The notes beneath the pieces are model-generated. The model did no database searches. It was given only the letters and a program-made list of their open reading frames with translations, and was not told the DNA's origin. From Cyrtodaria siliqua (Eukaryota; Mollusca; Bivalvia; Adapedonta; Hiatellidae): a stretch of 64,000 nucleotides of DNA. Below, piece after piece: positions 1 to 11,309 of the stretch (position 1 is the first letter of the stretch; the number at the start of each line of letters is the position of its first letter). Where the stretch lies: contig JAWPHD010003258.1 in assembly GCA_037043455.1 (NCBI GenBank), positions 124,001 to 188,000 on the forward strand, read 5' to 3'. The position numbers and the translations under genes were made by a program.

Positions 1-91
1 TTATTTTTTTGTATATCTTATCTCATTCAATTGCATATAAGGTCTGATTCGGACAATGTTGACGACTATGGGGATCGTTTGCTCAATCCAC

Positions 92-290
92 CAGAGTGCG
101 TGGTCCAGTGGTAGAGTGCCGAACTCCAGTTCGAGAGGTCGTGGGTTTGATCCTCGCCGTGACCACGTTATTTATCCCTGAGCAAGATAATTATTCCACA
201 TTGCTTATTACTGGTTCTACCCAGGAAGCAATCGAGAGTGATTAATCTAAGTTGCAATAACTTTTTTCGCAATAGATGTAAAATAAATAT
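92..290 (+). mobile_element. tRNA-headed SINE
   Basis: A tRNA-like head carries a perfect RNA polymerase III box A (TGGTCCAGTGG, 101-111) and a near-consensus box B (GGTTTGATCC, 144-153), followed by a non-tRNA body containing GGTTCTACCCAGG and an A/T-rich tail near 290. The 13-base body motif also occurs (reverse strand) in the SINE at 29.2-29.5 kb and is typical of bivalve Meta-domain SINEs. It is not a functional tRNA gene, because the acceptor stem cannot be paired. End points are approximate. Confidence 0.6.
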
Positions 291-406
291 GTTTAAACAA
301 AACCCCACCAGGGAAAGAGCAAAAAGAAGTAAGTCAGTAGGAAACACTTAATCCCCCACCATGGATTCAAAGCCTCACGATATCTTTTACTAACTTAACA
401 ACCACC

Positions 407-1056
407 ATGAATGATTTCGGTGAGGACCTCAAATCTATTATGAACATTTGTAGGGGAGATTTACGGTCAATAGTAGAAGGTTTTCCCTGTTAATGTCTTC
501 AACATTTAGTGTATCGCAGCCAATCTACCCTAGTGTAACACCAATCCAACCTGGCTATGGACAGACTTATGGCTCCACCAAACTCGTTGAAGTCACCACC
601 AAACTCGATGAGGTCACCACTAAACTCGGTGAGGTCACAAAATCACTAGATGTACCAGAACCGGCGCCAGCACAAACTGTGTTGCCGCCACCAGGTTTTA
701 AACCAGCACATACTGTGTTGCCATCACCAGGTTTTAAACGGAACCCAACAGTCCCCGTTGACAGCATTCATGTAATACCCCAATCAAGTGGGTTTCCATA
801 CCAAGGTCACAACTTCTCAATGCAGTTACCTACTAACCTTATGATCAACGTCAAAGCACCTACAAATTCCCCTGCAATTGACAGCAGCAGTGTTTCAGTG
901 TGTATGACATGCAACATCTCCAACCCAGGTACCTACACACCTGAACCACTAACTGTAGGTACCTCGCAAATGGTCAACTACACGCCAGCATCAGGTACTC
1001 GTGCAACAGTTGCGAGTAACCCAATAATAAAGTACACCCCTGTCACAAGTACATAG
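407..1056 (+). CDS. Two overlapping orphan ORFs (28 aa, then 187 aa) joined by TAATG
   Basis: I do not recognise this protein. A 28-codon frame starts at 407 in a good initiation context (CCACCATGA) and stops at 491-493. Its TAA overlaps the ATG at 493 that opens a 187-codon frame ending at 1056. The larger product is Pro/Thr/Ser-rich. It has a leucine/valine heptad-like stretch (about residues 30-53, three imperfect copies of TKLxEVT), two copies of a PAxTVLPxPGFK motif (about residues 59-81), and a Cys pair at about 137-140. A polyadenylation signal and a CATT microsatellite follow directly, which is how a truncated non-LTR retrotransposon often ends. It could therefore be the terminal ORF of an unrecognised retroelement rather than a host gene. 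Codon-level selection cannot be judged from one copy. Confidence 0.3.
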
Positions 1057-1101
1057 GGTCCCAAGGAAGATTAGTTTATACTAATTGGGTTACCCTCTGT
1101 A

Positions 1102-1131
1102 AATAAAGACTTTCATTCATTCATTCATTCA
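1102..1131 (+). repeat. AATAAA plus (CATT)n tail
   Basis: AATAAA at 1102-1107 is followed by a short CATT tandem repeat. The combination resembles the 3' terminus of a non-LTR retrotransposon whose tail is a tetranucleotide repeat, and would end the unit that contains the 187-codon frame. Confidence 0.5.
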
Positions 1132-1142
1132 TATACATCAGT

Positions 1143-1860
1143 TGTAAGTTGCACAGTTGCTGAAACACCATTTGAAACGGACATTGCTGTGCAGAGCTCC
1201 AAAGTCAACCACCCTGACATACACCATCGTTTGTCAGAGAGAGTTTGCCATGAAATCTCAAAATCAATGGATTTAGAACAGCGCCCCGTCATATATCATA
1301 GAGTGCCAGTAAGTGTCGTGTCTTTTTATAGTTACCGCTTCAAAGCTGATGTACAGTTGCATCGTCCAGCCTCATAAGGGAAGGAGATTCATGTGTTGCA
1401 TATTATCGTGTCCGCCGCCACCTCACCTTGTTCAATGAAACTGACAGTTACAATATTTTGAAAACAGAATGCATCCCAGTTTGCGCTTGATACATATTGT
1501 AAACCAAGTAAAACTGGCACAATCGTTACTGGTCGTGACGAGTATTACAGCATTAAATCTATAGGTGTCTCTCTGTCTGCTGTTTCCGGTTACATAAATC
1601 GGGTTGACAATCGTGGAATCTCTTGCAACTTGAATGGTGCAACCATCCGGCACGCTGTATTGCTGGATGCGTTAGTTCTACTCTCCCAACTGGTTATTCT
1701 CGCGGTAAAGATGAACTTGCTTTCTGTGATGCAGTTCACAGATGGTTAAATTGTAGTGCATGTTTTGTACTCTGGACTATGACGTGAGCTATGTCACAGT
1801 TGGCCACTCGGGACCTGTTTTCTCTGTGGAGGTTACGAGATTCAGATAAAGGGGGAGGAG
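1143..1860 (+). pseudogene. Degraded coding-like region, family unknown
   Basis: Several stop-free stretches look coding but lack starts and lie in different frames. One runs to a possible splice donor (CCA|GTAAGT, exon end 1308). A second is open from 1489 to the TAA at 1747-1749 (86 codons, including GRDEYYSIKS and SGYINRVDNRG). A third, in another frame from about 1690, contains GKDELAFCDAVHRWLNCS. The pattern suggests one ancestral protein broken by frameshifts, perhaps part of a mobile element. No family is recognised. Confidence 0.25.
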
Positions 1861-2910
1861 AAGTAGTAGATTGTTAATCTGCATTCAGCAATACTCGAGT
1901 GATTTGTAATAGTTCAAGCATTATTGTTTTCATAGTTTTCCTCATATTGTCACCCGTCCATCACATTTGTGGTCCATTATAAACATGTTCGTAGTTTTAG
2001 TTGCCATGTGTAGGTGGAGTGGGTGGTTGATTACTTGAATTACTTTTACAGGTGTCCAGTTGAGTCAGTTGAGGTCATACTCTATATTGTTGTCATTTAG
2101 TTAGACGGTCATTGAACTGACTTTTCTATCTGGTAATTAATACAGAGTTTTCTAAATTATATTGATTGGGTTGCTTTAATGCAAATTTAAGTTCTTTGCT
2201 AGCTTAGACGGTCGTTTTTCTGGCTTTCTAGTACATACCAATGACCTATTTGTCTCTGCATGTATACACTTATATTCACCTGTCACCTTTTTTCACTCAT
2301 TTTATTCATAAGCATGCTAACATAACTAATGTCACCCATCATATTATAAATCGCATTCATTATAGGAGTTTTCAATGCTCCTGGTATTCTTTTGTAAATC
2401 TCGACGTTAATTGCTTCACCAAATTTTCACCATCATGTCTTCATTATATGCACATAATGTCGTATATGGTGAAGCTTCTTCTGTCGGAGTTATTCCGCTA
2501 ATTTGACACACCTAACTACAAGTAACCACGTAAATATGTGGCCTATAACCTTTCTTCTCGACTAATAGTTCAGTAACTCTGCATCTGACCATCCTGTACA
2601 TGTCCCATTAAGCACTCTACTCGTCATTTCATATTTCGCGTATAAGAACACATATTACTCCAACTACATCGTCTAAACTTAGGCGAACACTGCATGATAC
2701 ATCAACGTACATGATATTCAACAGTTAAAAACACAGTTTACTAATTGCGTAACAATAATCACTGGTATTCTTACAAACTAATTAACCAACTATATAGATC
2801 TACAACATCATTCCTTGCTGTGTACATGTATGTCTGTTAACGATGCCTGCATCATCGGTCTACAATCCCATATCAAAAGGAGCCTACGCCTTCCTCCTTC
2901 ATTCATAAGT
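1861..2910. other. AT-rich interval, nothing recognised
   Basis: Short reading frames here are low-complexity and lack splice or coding signals. No repeat shared with the rest of the window was noticed. Confidence 0.5.
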
Positions 2911-3066
2911 GGATGGAGTGTGGCAAATCTACATACGGCGGGCTGTTAGCCTCACAGCATCGCCGATTCCGTTATAGATCACGGACTCCACGGACTAAAC
3001 GGGTGTTCCGGGACATCGACTACACGAACGTACTGACACGGCACTTCAACGACCGACTTCAAACCT
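2911..3066 (+). CDS. Candidate internal or first exon, unknown protein
   Basis: A GC-richer island in AT-rich DNA stays open through an Arg-rich peptide (from MECGKSTYGG to FNDRLQT) up to a strong donor (ACCT|GTAAGT, GT at 3067-3068), ending in phase 1. A pyrimidine-rich stretch ending in AG lies just upstream, so an internal exon beginning near 2911 is as plausible as a start at ATG 2913. Joining it directly to the 11,310 exon would create a TGA at the junction, so the two are not adjacent exons of one transcript. Confidence 0.3.
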
Positions 3067-3069
3067 GTA

Positions 3070-4150
3070 AGTTCTATTTATTATCATCACCATATTCTTT
3101 GCATATTATATTCTATGTGTTTACCACAATACCTATGAATTATAAACCTACCGACTAGATTTCTGGTATATGCAGCTTATGTCCTGATGTTGGGGACGAA
3201 ATCATGAAAATTTTACAAAATTCGCTGAAAACGTGAATATAGTATATAGTTATATATGGTTTTTAAAATATTAGAGTAAGTTTTAAATACTTTTTGGTTT
3301 TATATTAATAAAGTATGCTTTGCTTTGACATTTGTATTTTTTCAAAAGTATTACTTTAGTATTTATTTTATTTTTTTAAACTTGTAAAAAAAAACATTTT
3401 TCCCCAAAAAAAGGTTTTGATTTCTTTTGCAAACTATCGAGGGGCATCATTTGTTGGTATATAAATATTTTATAAATATCTCTTTTACATGAATTATCAT
3501 TTATTAATAAAGAAAACCATGGTTTGCCCTATTTTATCTTTTTGTGAAGATAAAATATTTTTTAGGGAAATAACGAAATTCAGAAATAACTCTTTTCATA
3601 ACAAAATCCAAATGATTCTGGAAAAAACTATGTTTAACACATGGATGATTGAACTGTTTTCGCATACTAACTTAAAAAATCTCTTCAGTCATAAAACGAT
3701 ACAAACTACCTGATGTAATAATGTGACTTAAAAGAAGAAAGTGGATCCTACAGAAATCTTAACTTCCGCACGCAATGGCACCGTCCACTGTATGCAAGGG
3801 AAATCAAGTGAGCAAATCCGCGTGCGTGCGTGATTGAGCGCGTGCGTGATGTTTAACGTCCCTCCAAACTGCGTAAATGCGTCCACCAACAAACCCGATA
3901 ATACGTCTTAAAGGGATGGGCATGCATACATACATAATATTTATCACACATTCAAGAAGATGTACCATTGGTATTGGATACAATCAAGTAATCTTATCAC
4001 AATAGCTGTTAAAATAAATTAGTTCTAATTTCTGTTGTTATAAATAGTCGAAGGAATTCTGAAGTTGGTGATTTTCGGTATGAACAATTTATCCTCCTAA
4101 TAAGTAAAAAATATGACAAATTATGGTTTTCTTTATTAATAAATAAATAA
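3070..4150. other. AT-rich intergenic or intronic sequence
   Basis: Long A/T runs and a GCGTGCGTG-type short repeat near 3820-3850 are visible. No gene, hairpin or repeat family is recognised. Confidence 0.5.
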
Positions 4151-4153
4151 TTT

Positions 4154-5449
4154 ATGATACTTTTCTCCCTTTTCGTTGAAGATTTAGAGTTATATTTACA
4201 AAATGATATTAGTTCAGGTCTTACTATCGACGATATTACTCTTATTCTTCTATTGTTTGCAGATGATATGGTTTTAGTAGGAAAATCACCTGATGATTTG
4301 CAGAAAAAATTAGATTTATTACTAGCTTATTGTAATAAATGGGGATTAGAAGTAAATTCCGTCAAAACCAAAATTATGTTTTTTAGTAAAAGGGGCCAAT
4401 TAAGACAAAATGAGTCATGGAAATATAATGACAACTTCTTAGAAATAGTTAACGATTTTAATTATCTTGGAGTTATTTTTAATTATACCGGAACATTTGT
4501 TTTAAATCAAGTAAGTTTAGCAGGGAAGGGTTTAAAGGCTTTACATATATTAATTGCTAATACTAAGAAGTTTAATTTTAAACCGAAGACAATGTGTCAA
4601 TTATTCGACTCCTTTGTTGGATCCATTCTGAATTATGGTTGGGAAGCCTGGGGGTTTTCTAAGTCGAAAGAAATTGAAAGGATTCACTTAACATTTTGTA
4701 AATATATTTCAAATGTTAAGACTTCTACTAGCAATGCGGGTATTTACGGGGAACTTGGGCGGTATCCATTGTATATTGCGCTATGTTAGTATCGTTAAAT
4801 ATTGGTGCAAAACAGTTAACTCTGACAATATAATAATTTCTAGTATTAACAATAATTCCGTCAATAACATAGAAAATTGGCGTAATAATTGGGCTGGGAA
4901 TATTAAAAAGCTTCTAAACGAGTATGGTTTTGGCTATGTTTTGAATAATCCAAATAGTGTTCCTTTGAAAACATTTCATACTGTTTTTAAACAGCGTTTA
5001 GACGATTGTTTCGTTCAAAAGTGGAACAGCGATGTTGTAAATAATAGAGTTTTGTCAATGTATTTACATTTTAAAGGCAATTTTGATTATGAATCATATC
5101 TCGATATTTTGCCATATAAGTTGCGAATTGTTTTATCAAAACTAAGACTATCGTCGCATTCACTGCGAATTGAAACTGGGCGCTACGCACAGAACAGATT
5201 AGAAAGAAACCAACGTTATTGTACCATTTGTAATTCTAATGACATTGAAGATGAATACCATTTTGTTTTGATTTGTCCTGTATTAATATAAGAAGACAAT
5301 ACATTAAAAAGTACTATTATAAACGTCCAAGTGTTTTAAAATTCACAGAGCTAATGAAAACAAGTAATAAGAAAGAGTTGTTTAATTTATCTTGGTTTAT
5401 AAAAGAAGCATTTGATTCTCGTAATGATTTATTGTTTAATCAAAACTAG
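4154..5449 (+). pseudogene. 5'-truncated LINE ORF2: reverse transcriptase 3' half and C-terminal zinc motif
   Basis: This is the distal part of a non-LTR retrotransposon polymerase, the enzyme that copies element RNA at the target site. The first frame (4154-4786) contains the catalytic FADD box (LLFADDMVLVG, about residues 36-46), then NSVKTKIM and NYLGVIF, the usual motifs after it. The second frame (to 5291) has a C-terminal LRIETGRY stretch and a CX2C...HX4C zinc motif (CTIC...HFVLIC), as found in the CR1/L2/Rex1-like group. Frame changes near 4790 and 5280 and the missing endonuclease and RT N-terminus show it is dead. The shifted frame continues to a TAG at 5447-5449, which I take as the original stop. 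Clade assignment is tentative. Confidence 0.8.
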
Positions 5450-5786
5450 GTTTATCCTCGAATGAAAACTATTATCAATTAATTATTTATGTTACTGCTT
5501 TTGTGATAATGAGAACAAAATTGTTTTTGTTTTTTTTAATTTAATATTTAATTAAATTTGCGTAAGTTAAAGTTCAGTGTCATTTTCACATTTTTATTTA
5601 ATTATTTAATATTTCAAATTATTCAATAATACAATGTATTTGAAACTAGTGTGCAAAATTATGTTTTTGTTGTTTGTTTGTTTTGTTTATTCTGTCACGT
5701 ATAAATGTTTGCATATTGTATATGATGATAAACTTGTAAAGTTTAAATCAATAAAAATTATCTGTCTGTCTGTCTGTCTGTCTGTA
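5450..5786 (+). mobile_element. LINE 3' UTR with (TCTG)n tail
   Basis: AT-rich sequence follows the LINE stop. It carries AATAAA at 5750-5755 and finishes in a TCTG tandem repeat (5761-5784). Tetranucleotide tails in place of poly(A) are known for several non-LTR clades. The tail marks the insertion's 3' end. Confidence 0.65.
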
Positions 5787-5986
5787 ATAGAACTATTTAT
5801 ATAAAAAAGATACCCCTTTATTGTCTGCAAATTAGTGTTCGCTTGTTTTCATTTTTGGCTAAAAGTTGAAAGTTTTTAACATTTCAAGATGAATGGCCAC
5901 CCTGTTTCTAGTATTATCAATTAACACATTTAACTGTTAAACGTCATATGAACATTTCTTGATAGTCCCGGAGAGCAACATATATA

Positions 5987-6460
5987 CTGAAAGGAAAAGA
6001 AACGCAGGGTGCGTATTTCCGTTATATATTGTATGTTTATTATGCTACTGCTAATCGAATGGTACAGGGCGACATTAGGCCTGTCCTTTTAGAAAGAAGG
6101 TTTAATCAGCACTGAACATTCCAATGGTTACCCCTTTAAAGTTTCATTATCGTCAGAATGCGCATTTGGCTCAAGCAGGTGAGCAAACTTAGGCTTTAAA
6201 TGTTGCAATCACTTAACATTAAATACAGTACTGAACTGGCTCAAATGTTCAAAGAGGAACTTCAGAATTTATGAATTTCTTGTTACAACGTGTACTGTGA
6301 TTAAAACGTCTACAACATCACAGTTGTGTCCTTTCTCTAACTAACTGCACTTTTTTTTACAAAACATCTTGGGATTTCCTTGGAATATATATGGAATTAA
6401 GTGTGCAGTCTATGCAATATATAGCGGAAATACGCACCCTGCGTTTCTTTTTCATTTCAG
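5987..6460 (+). mobile_element. MITE, copy 1, long TIRs, TA flanks
   Basis: Terminal inverted repeats of about 45 bp begin CTGAAAGGAAAAAGAAAC and include GCAGGGTGCGTATTTCCG, with TATA-type flanks at both ends consistent with a TA target duplication (Tc1/mariner-like). No transposase frame exists inside. A second, shorter copy lies in opposite orientation at 63,284-63,613. This copy has about 150 bp of extra internal sequence (roughly 6121-6270). Confidence 0.8.
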
Positions 6461-6778
6461 TATATATTTAAACCCGCTTCTTAGTTGTTTGTAAAAACAA
6501 GTATTGTGTGACGTAGATAATACTTTTACCACTGCGTGACTGCACGGGGAAGCGAGGTAAATCTGAATTGTATAGCTGCCAACTGTTGCCAGATAATTGA
6601 TAATACAATTACCTGTGGATTAATTTACCTGTTCAAAGTTTTCTACGTCATCGAATAAAATCTTATTCTCGCTTTTCACAGTTATTGCAATGTGTGAATT
6701 TTTAATATCTATTGTTTGGTATTGATGTCGATTTAAATAAACATTAAACAAGTTCATGAAAAAAGCCATGGTTGGAGA

Positions 6779-8200
6779 ACTTTAGGTCCCCACCACAAAA
6801 TGGTGAGGTGGCATATAGCATTAGCCATGTCCGTCCGTCCGTCCTTCCGTCCCGAAAGGTTTGTGTCTATCTTCTCTTACACCTTTCAACCGATTGCTTC
6901 GAAACTTTAAAGGATGCTTCCCGATGATGGAAAGATATGCATATCGTTTCGGCGTCAAAATCGACCCGATATTACCGGAGTTAAGGACCCTTTTTCGTCA
7001 AATTTTACGTCAAAATATCTTGTGTGTCTATCTTCTACCACACTTTTTAACCGATTGCTTTGAAACTTTACAGGATGCTTACCTATGCTGTCATGATGTG
7101 AATATCGTTTCGACGTCAAAATCGACCCAGTATTGATGGAGTTATGGCCCATATTTAGTCCCCTACCGGTCCGGACCGGAGGGGACTTCAGGTTTGACCC
7201 CGACCGTCCGTCCGTCCCTCTGTCCGTCTTGTCATTTTTTTGTCCGGACTGTAACTTTGTCATGCATTGTGGGATTGTTAAACGACTTTGCATAAATGTT
7301 TACTATAATGAGACGGCGTGTCGCGCGTATGACCCAGGTCCGTAGCTCAAAGGTCAAGGTCACACTTGGAGATTAAATGTCAGAAATAGGCTTGTCCGGG
7401 CTGTAACTTTGTCATGCATAGTGGGATTTTGAAATAACTTGTCACAAATGTTCAGCATAATGAGACGGCTTGTCGCGCGCAAGACCCAGGTCCGTAGCTC
7501 AAAGGTCAAGATCACACTTGGAGGATAAAGGTCAGAAATAGGCTTGTCCTGGCTGTAACTTGTCATGCATCGTGGGATTTTGAAATAACTCGGCACAAAT
7601 GTTCACCATAATGTCAACAGCTAGAAAATATAGCCTTGTGTTTACCAACCATCCAGGCAGTGCATGTACACTTATCAACACACCTGTCTGCTATTCGGAC
7701 CACCATGCAATAACTGTACATTTGAATTTCAACACATAAAATAATACAAAGGTAAACCTAGTATCCGTTTTGTTATATATTCTCATCCTCTTTACTGTTA
7801 AATCATTTCTTTTTGCGCAGAGGAATTTTGAAATAACTTGGCACTAATGTTCACCATAATGAGACGACGTGTCGAGCACCAGACCCGGTAGGGGACTATG
7901 GCCTCGGACTGCTTCTTGTTTCATCAAGTTTTCCGTCAAAATATCTTGTGTGCCTATCTCCTCCTACAGTTTTCAATCGATTGCTTCGAAACTTTACAGG
8001 ATACTTACCTATGATGTCAAGATAGGCATATCGTTTCGGCATCAAAATCAACCCAATATTATTGCAGTTATGGCCACGTTTTCTTAAACTTTTACATCCA
8101 AATATTTTGCGTCTTTTCACTACCACATTTTTCAGTCGATTGCTTCGAAACGTTACAGGATTCTTAGTCAAAATCGACCTAGTATTACCAGATTACCAGC
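6779..8200. repeat. Dispersed tandem-repeat element, split by a nested insertion
   Basis: Four copies of an approximately 160-bp unit share AACCGATTGCTTCGAAAC and CGTTTCGGCGTCAAAATCGA (near 6860, 7018, 7945 and 8105). The first two and last two are separated by the element at 7157-7921. The left part begins with a short hairpin (CCCCACCACAAAATGGTGAGG) and a GTCC microsatellite. Confidence 0.6.
7157..7921 (+). mobile_element. Nested non-autonomous element with subterminal inverted repeats and TTGTTT end
   Basis: AGTCCCCTACCGG at the left end is repeated inverted at 7885-7897. About 25 bp of further sequence ending CTTGTTT follows the right copy. Between them lie about two and a half copies of a 155-170-bp unit (TGTAACTTTGTCATGCA...GGTCAAGGTCACACTTGGAG). 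It interrupts the repeat at 6779-8200, whose units resume at about 7930. Subterminal inverted repeats, an internal satellite and an extended 3' end match Helentron-like HINE architecture; no coding capacity is seen. Confidence 0.55.
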
Positions 8201-8930
8201 TTGTTTTGTAAAATTTTAAGTTTTACACTGATTGTTTTCAATGGGGTGTTTTCAATGGGGTATCCGTGTTCCATGGACACATTTCTAGTTTTTTTGTGTG
8301 TTTTTTTAAATCACTTAAATACCTTTGAAAAAATACACGTGTTGACGCAAAAGCATACTTCACAATATAAAACCGAAATAATGTTTAACATTAACTGATA
8401 TTTAAAAAAAAATCCACTTTTCAGCGAACTTTGACAAATGTTGAAGATTTTGCCACAAAATCAGGGCATAAGCTATGCATTCCAGAAGTCTAACTGGGTG
8501 ATTTTTAATTCATTGGTATCATCAATGTTAAAAATCATTGTTAGAATTTGCTACCTCATATGGTACTGGTGATCCAAAATTCGATCTGAATCTGAAGGCC
8601 TGTCTTGCAAATCCCTATTTTATTCAAGGTGATTACCATGGCATTACATGAACCTTTAAAATGTCATAACAATATTGATTTATGCCAACAAACTATTTTT
8701 CCTTTTCAACTTTTCAGAATACTTGGGACAGAATGGCTCGCCGCAATGCAAACGGTCGTAAGTATTATTGTCATATATGACGTTTTACTAATTCTTAGAA
8801 CTATAATAAAACATAAACCATTTACCAGTACCTCCGTATTCTCCCGATGTAGACGACCCAGTATCCTATAGTGATACTTTAAAACAAGTTGGTGAGTTTT
8901 GAATAAATACCATTCCCGATGAAAGAGAAA
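8201..8930. other. No gene seen
   Basis: AT-rich sequence with short homopolymer runs. No repeat or exon signal strong enough to call. Confidence 0.45.
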
Positions 8931-8934
8931 CCCT

Positions 8935-9790
8935 CCTGTTTTGGGGTCAGTAGGTCAAAGGTCAAGGTCACCATGACCTTATATGAATAATACTGTATTC
9001 CGATGTTTCGCTTTCCACTCTCGGGTTCCTGTCGCCAAGGTCAACGTCACAAGTTAGGTATCTTCCATTTTTTTGCCATACACCATTAGCGAGATTTGAA
9101 TTTTCCTATGCAAAACAATTATTGACATTTCCTTTTGATAATGTGATAACATTTAATGCATAGATCCATTTGTATGTACCTGTTTGATAACCGGGACTTA
9201 TTATGTTAAGTGGTTGTCCGTAAGCCCGTTCGTAAACAATTACACATTCCGGACGATAACTTGAAACCATAAAACCCACAATCATGCAACATCATATGTT
9301 TATTTCACTAGGTGAAAGAAGCAATCTTATTGTTTATGGTTCAGTAGGTTAAATGTCTATGTCGTGATGGCCTTATAAGGAAATATGCATTCCGTCCACC
9401 ACAACACCCACTCTTAAAACGTCATGGTTACATTGCCATTGGTGACAAAAGAAACCCAATCATATTGGGGTCACTAAGTCAAAGGTCAAGGTCGCCATGA
9501 CCTTATATGTATATATGGATTCCGCACGATAACTGTGAAACCATAGCACCTACACTCGTGTTACTTCATAAGGTCATTGCCTGTGGTAAGAGAATGATCG
9601 CTATTGATTTTAAGGTCAGTTGGTCAAATGTCAAGGTCGCCATGACATGGAAACTGAATTCCGTGCGAAAACCACAACATCCACACTTTGTACACTGCCA
9701 GTGATGATAGGAGGAAATCCTATCATATTTGAGGTCAATAGATCAAAGGTTAATATCACCATGACTTAGAGTAAAAATATTTATTTCTAG
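8935..9790. repeat. Diverged tandem repeat with GTCAAAGGTCAAGGTC motifs
   Basis: About six diverged units of 110-150 bp contain TCAAAGGTCAAGGTCACCATGACCTTATAT-like sequence (clear copies near 8950, 9475 and 9610; weaker near 9340 and 9735), followed by TTCCG...ACGATAAC. This is a common molluscan dispersed satellite type. The embedded AGGTCA hexamers are discussed in the findings. Confidence 0.6.
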
Positions 9791-9968
9791 CATTAACTTT
9801 GTATCGTTCTTATATCAGTCCAACTGAGCAATAAGCGTTTTGTGCATCTGAATCCGCAAGAACTACTATATAATCACAGAAGGTGGATATTATCTATTAT
9901 TATATAACCTATAAATAGACGCGTTTTCATTGGCTAAAAAGTAATTTTTTAGAAAAAATATCTAGCGA

Positions 9969-10063
9969 TATTGACCTGTTTTTTTGATATTGACCTGTTT
10001 TTTTGATATTGACCTGTTTTATATAATTGTTTTTTTGATATTGACCTGTTTTATATAATTGTA
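9969..10063. repeat. 20-bp minisatellite
   Basis: Four copies of GATATTGACCTGTTTTTTT-type units, the third and fourth separated by TATATAATTG. It lies just left of the long hairpin, whose inner stem also ends in TATTGACC. Confidence 0.7.
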
Positions 10064-10090
10064 AATTGAGGGTTATATAATAAAACAGTA

Positions 10091-10220
10091 ATGGACTTTT
10101 CAGCTGTTATACATGATGTTGATATGTACCAAAAAATCATTATTGACCTCGGCTATCGCCTCGGTCAATAATGATTTTTTTGGTGCATATCACATCATGT
10201 ATAACAGCTGAAAAGTCCAT
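10091..10220. repeat. Long near-perfect inverted repeat (58-bp arms, 14-bp loop)
   Basis: Arms 10,091-10,148 and 10,163-10,220 are reverse complements except for two compensating single-base indels and one substitution. The loop is TCGGCTATCGCCTC. The inner motif (TATTGACCTCGGC...CGGTCAATA) is a recurrent invertebrate fold-back type, so this is probably the core of a fold-back MITE. Transcribed, it would form a long hairpin RNA. Confidence 0.85.
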
Positions 10221-10664
10221 AATTGTATAATATTAGTAAGGCTCGTTCGTACATAGTCAACTTGTGTATTCTGAACAGTTTTTAAACAAATTACTCTACG
10301 GTTATGGAATTCCATAATGCAGTTTTATTTTAAGTCAAAGAAATACCAAAGTGTTGCATGCAAGTTCTAAAATGTTATAAATGTAAAATAAACATTATTT
10401 TAACCAGATATTTTCTTCGTTTCTAAACAATAAATTACTCTGTATCGAGTCGTAGCCTTTAGTTTATTCGACTTTATGTTGTTTATGTGTTCAGCAAATG
10501 GTCAACAATTACATTTGATATTTTCTCCCCAATTAAGATGTTTTTTGACATTTCAATTTGAGTTTTATTGACTCTAATGCGATACTTACTCGTTGCCTTA
10601 CCTTAATGGATGATTCTTTTTTTTCTCGCCCATTATAGCGGAAAGCGAGACACAGCAGTCACTT

Positions 10665-10915
10665 TTGGTCAAGGTCATATTTTGCGTTATTTTCCCAAAA
10701 CTTAACCTTGGTTGGGTAACAACCTTGGTTAGGTAGGTTAACCTCGGTTAACTGTATGTGATTGCATTGCCTCATTTTCTTTGTTTGATACTTGGTCATA
10801 TGTATTGTTGGCATTGATGGACATCACTAAACGACAAAAAATACCAAGGTCAAGGTCATATTTTGCTTATTTATCCCAAATGTAACCTTGGTTAGACATA
10901 CAACCAAAGTAGCGG
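10665..10915. repeat. Two copies of a GGTCAAGGTCATATTTTGC repeat
   Basis: Units at about 10,668 and 10,847 share GGTCAAGGTCATATTTTGC, CCCAAA and TAACCTTGGTTRG. The first contains extra copies of AACCTTGGTTAGG. Apparently a diverged dispersed repeat, not coding. Confidence 0.5.
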
Positions 10916-11309
10916 TCACCTTAAACCATTATGTATACGTCATTGCTTCTGAGGTAAAAGTTGTACATAAACTTATTTTTTGAAGTCTCCAATATAGTCC
11001 CAACACATTTCATCGAATTCCACTACACTATGCTTGCAGATGACACCATTTCTACTATATTTGTGATTTAGTGCAAGATGAGTAATATTGTTCTCGTTTT
11101 TGTACAAATAGTTCCTTATTTCTTCTCAAAAATATGTGTACTAGTTGGAACTTGTAACGCCCTCTGCGTGCAGTTTCAAATTGAAATCGATTTACATAAA
11201 CATCGGTCACATGGTGTCCTGTTAATGAAGGAATGGACTTGCACAGGCGACAAGCTTGCAAATGGCTCGTCTGAAAATAAAAATGTTTTATTACATTTCT
11301 TTTTAATAG

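Noticed and set aside
96..170. tRNA gene
   Set aside because: Boxes A and B are present but the cloverleaf cannot be completed and a SINE body follows.
2241..2501. 86-codon ORF
   Set aside because: His/Tyr-rich AT-background frame without coding signals.
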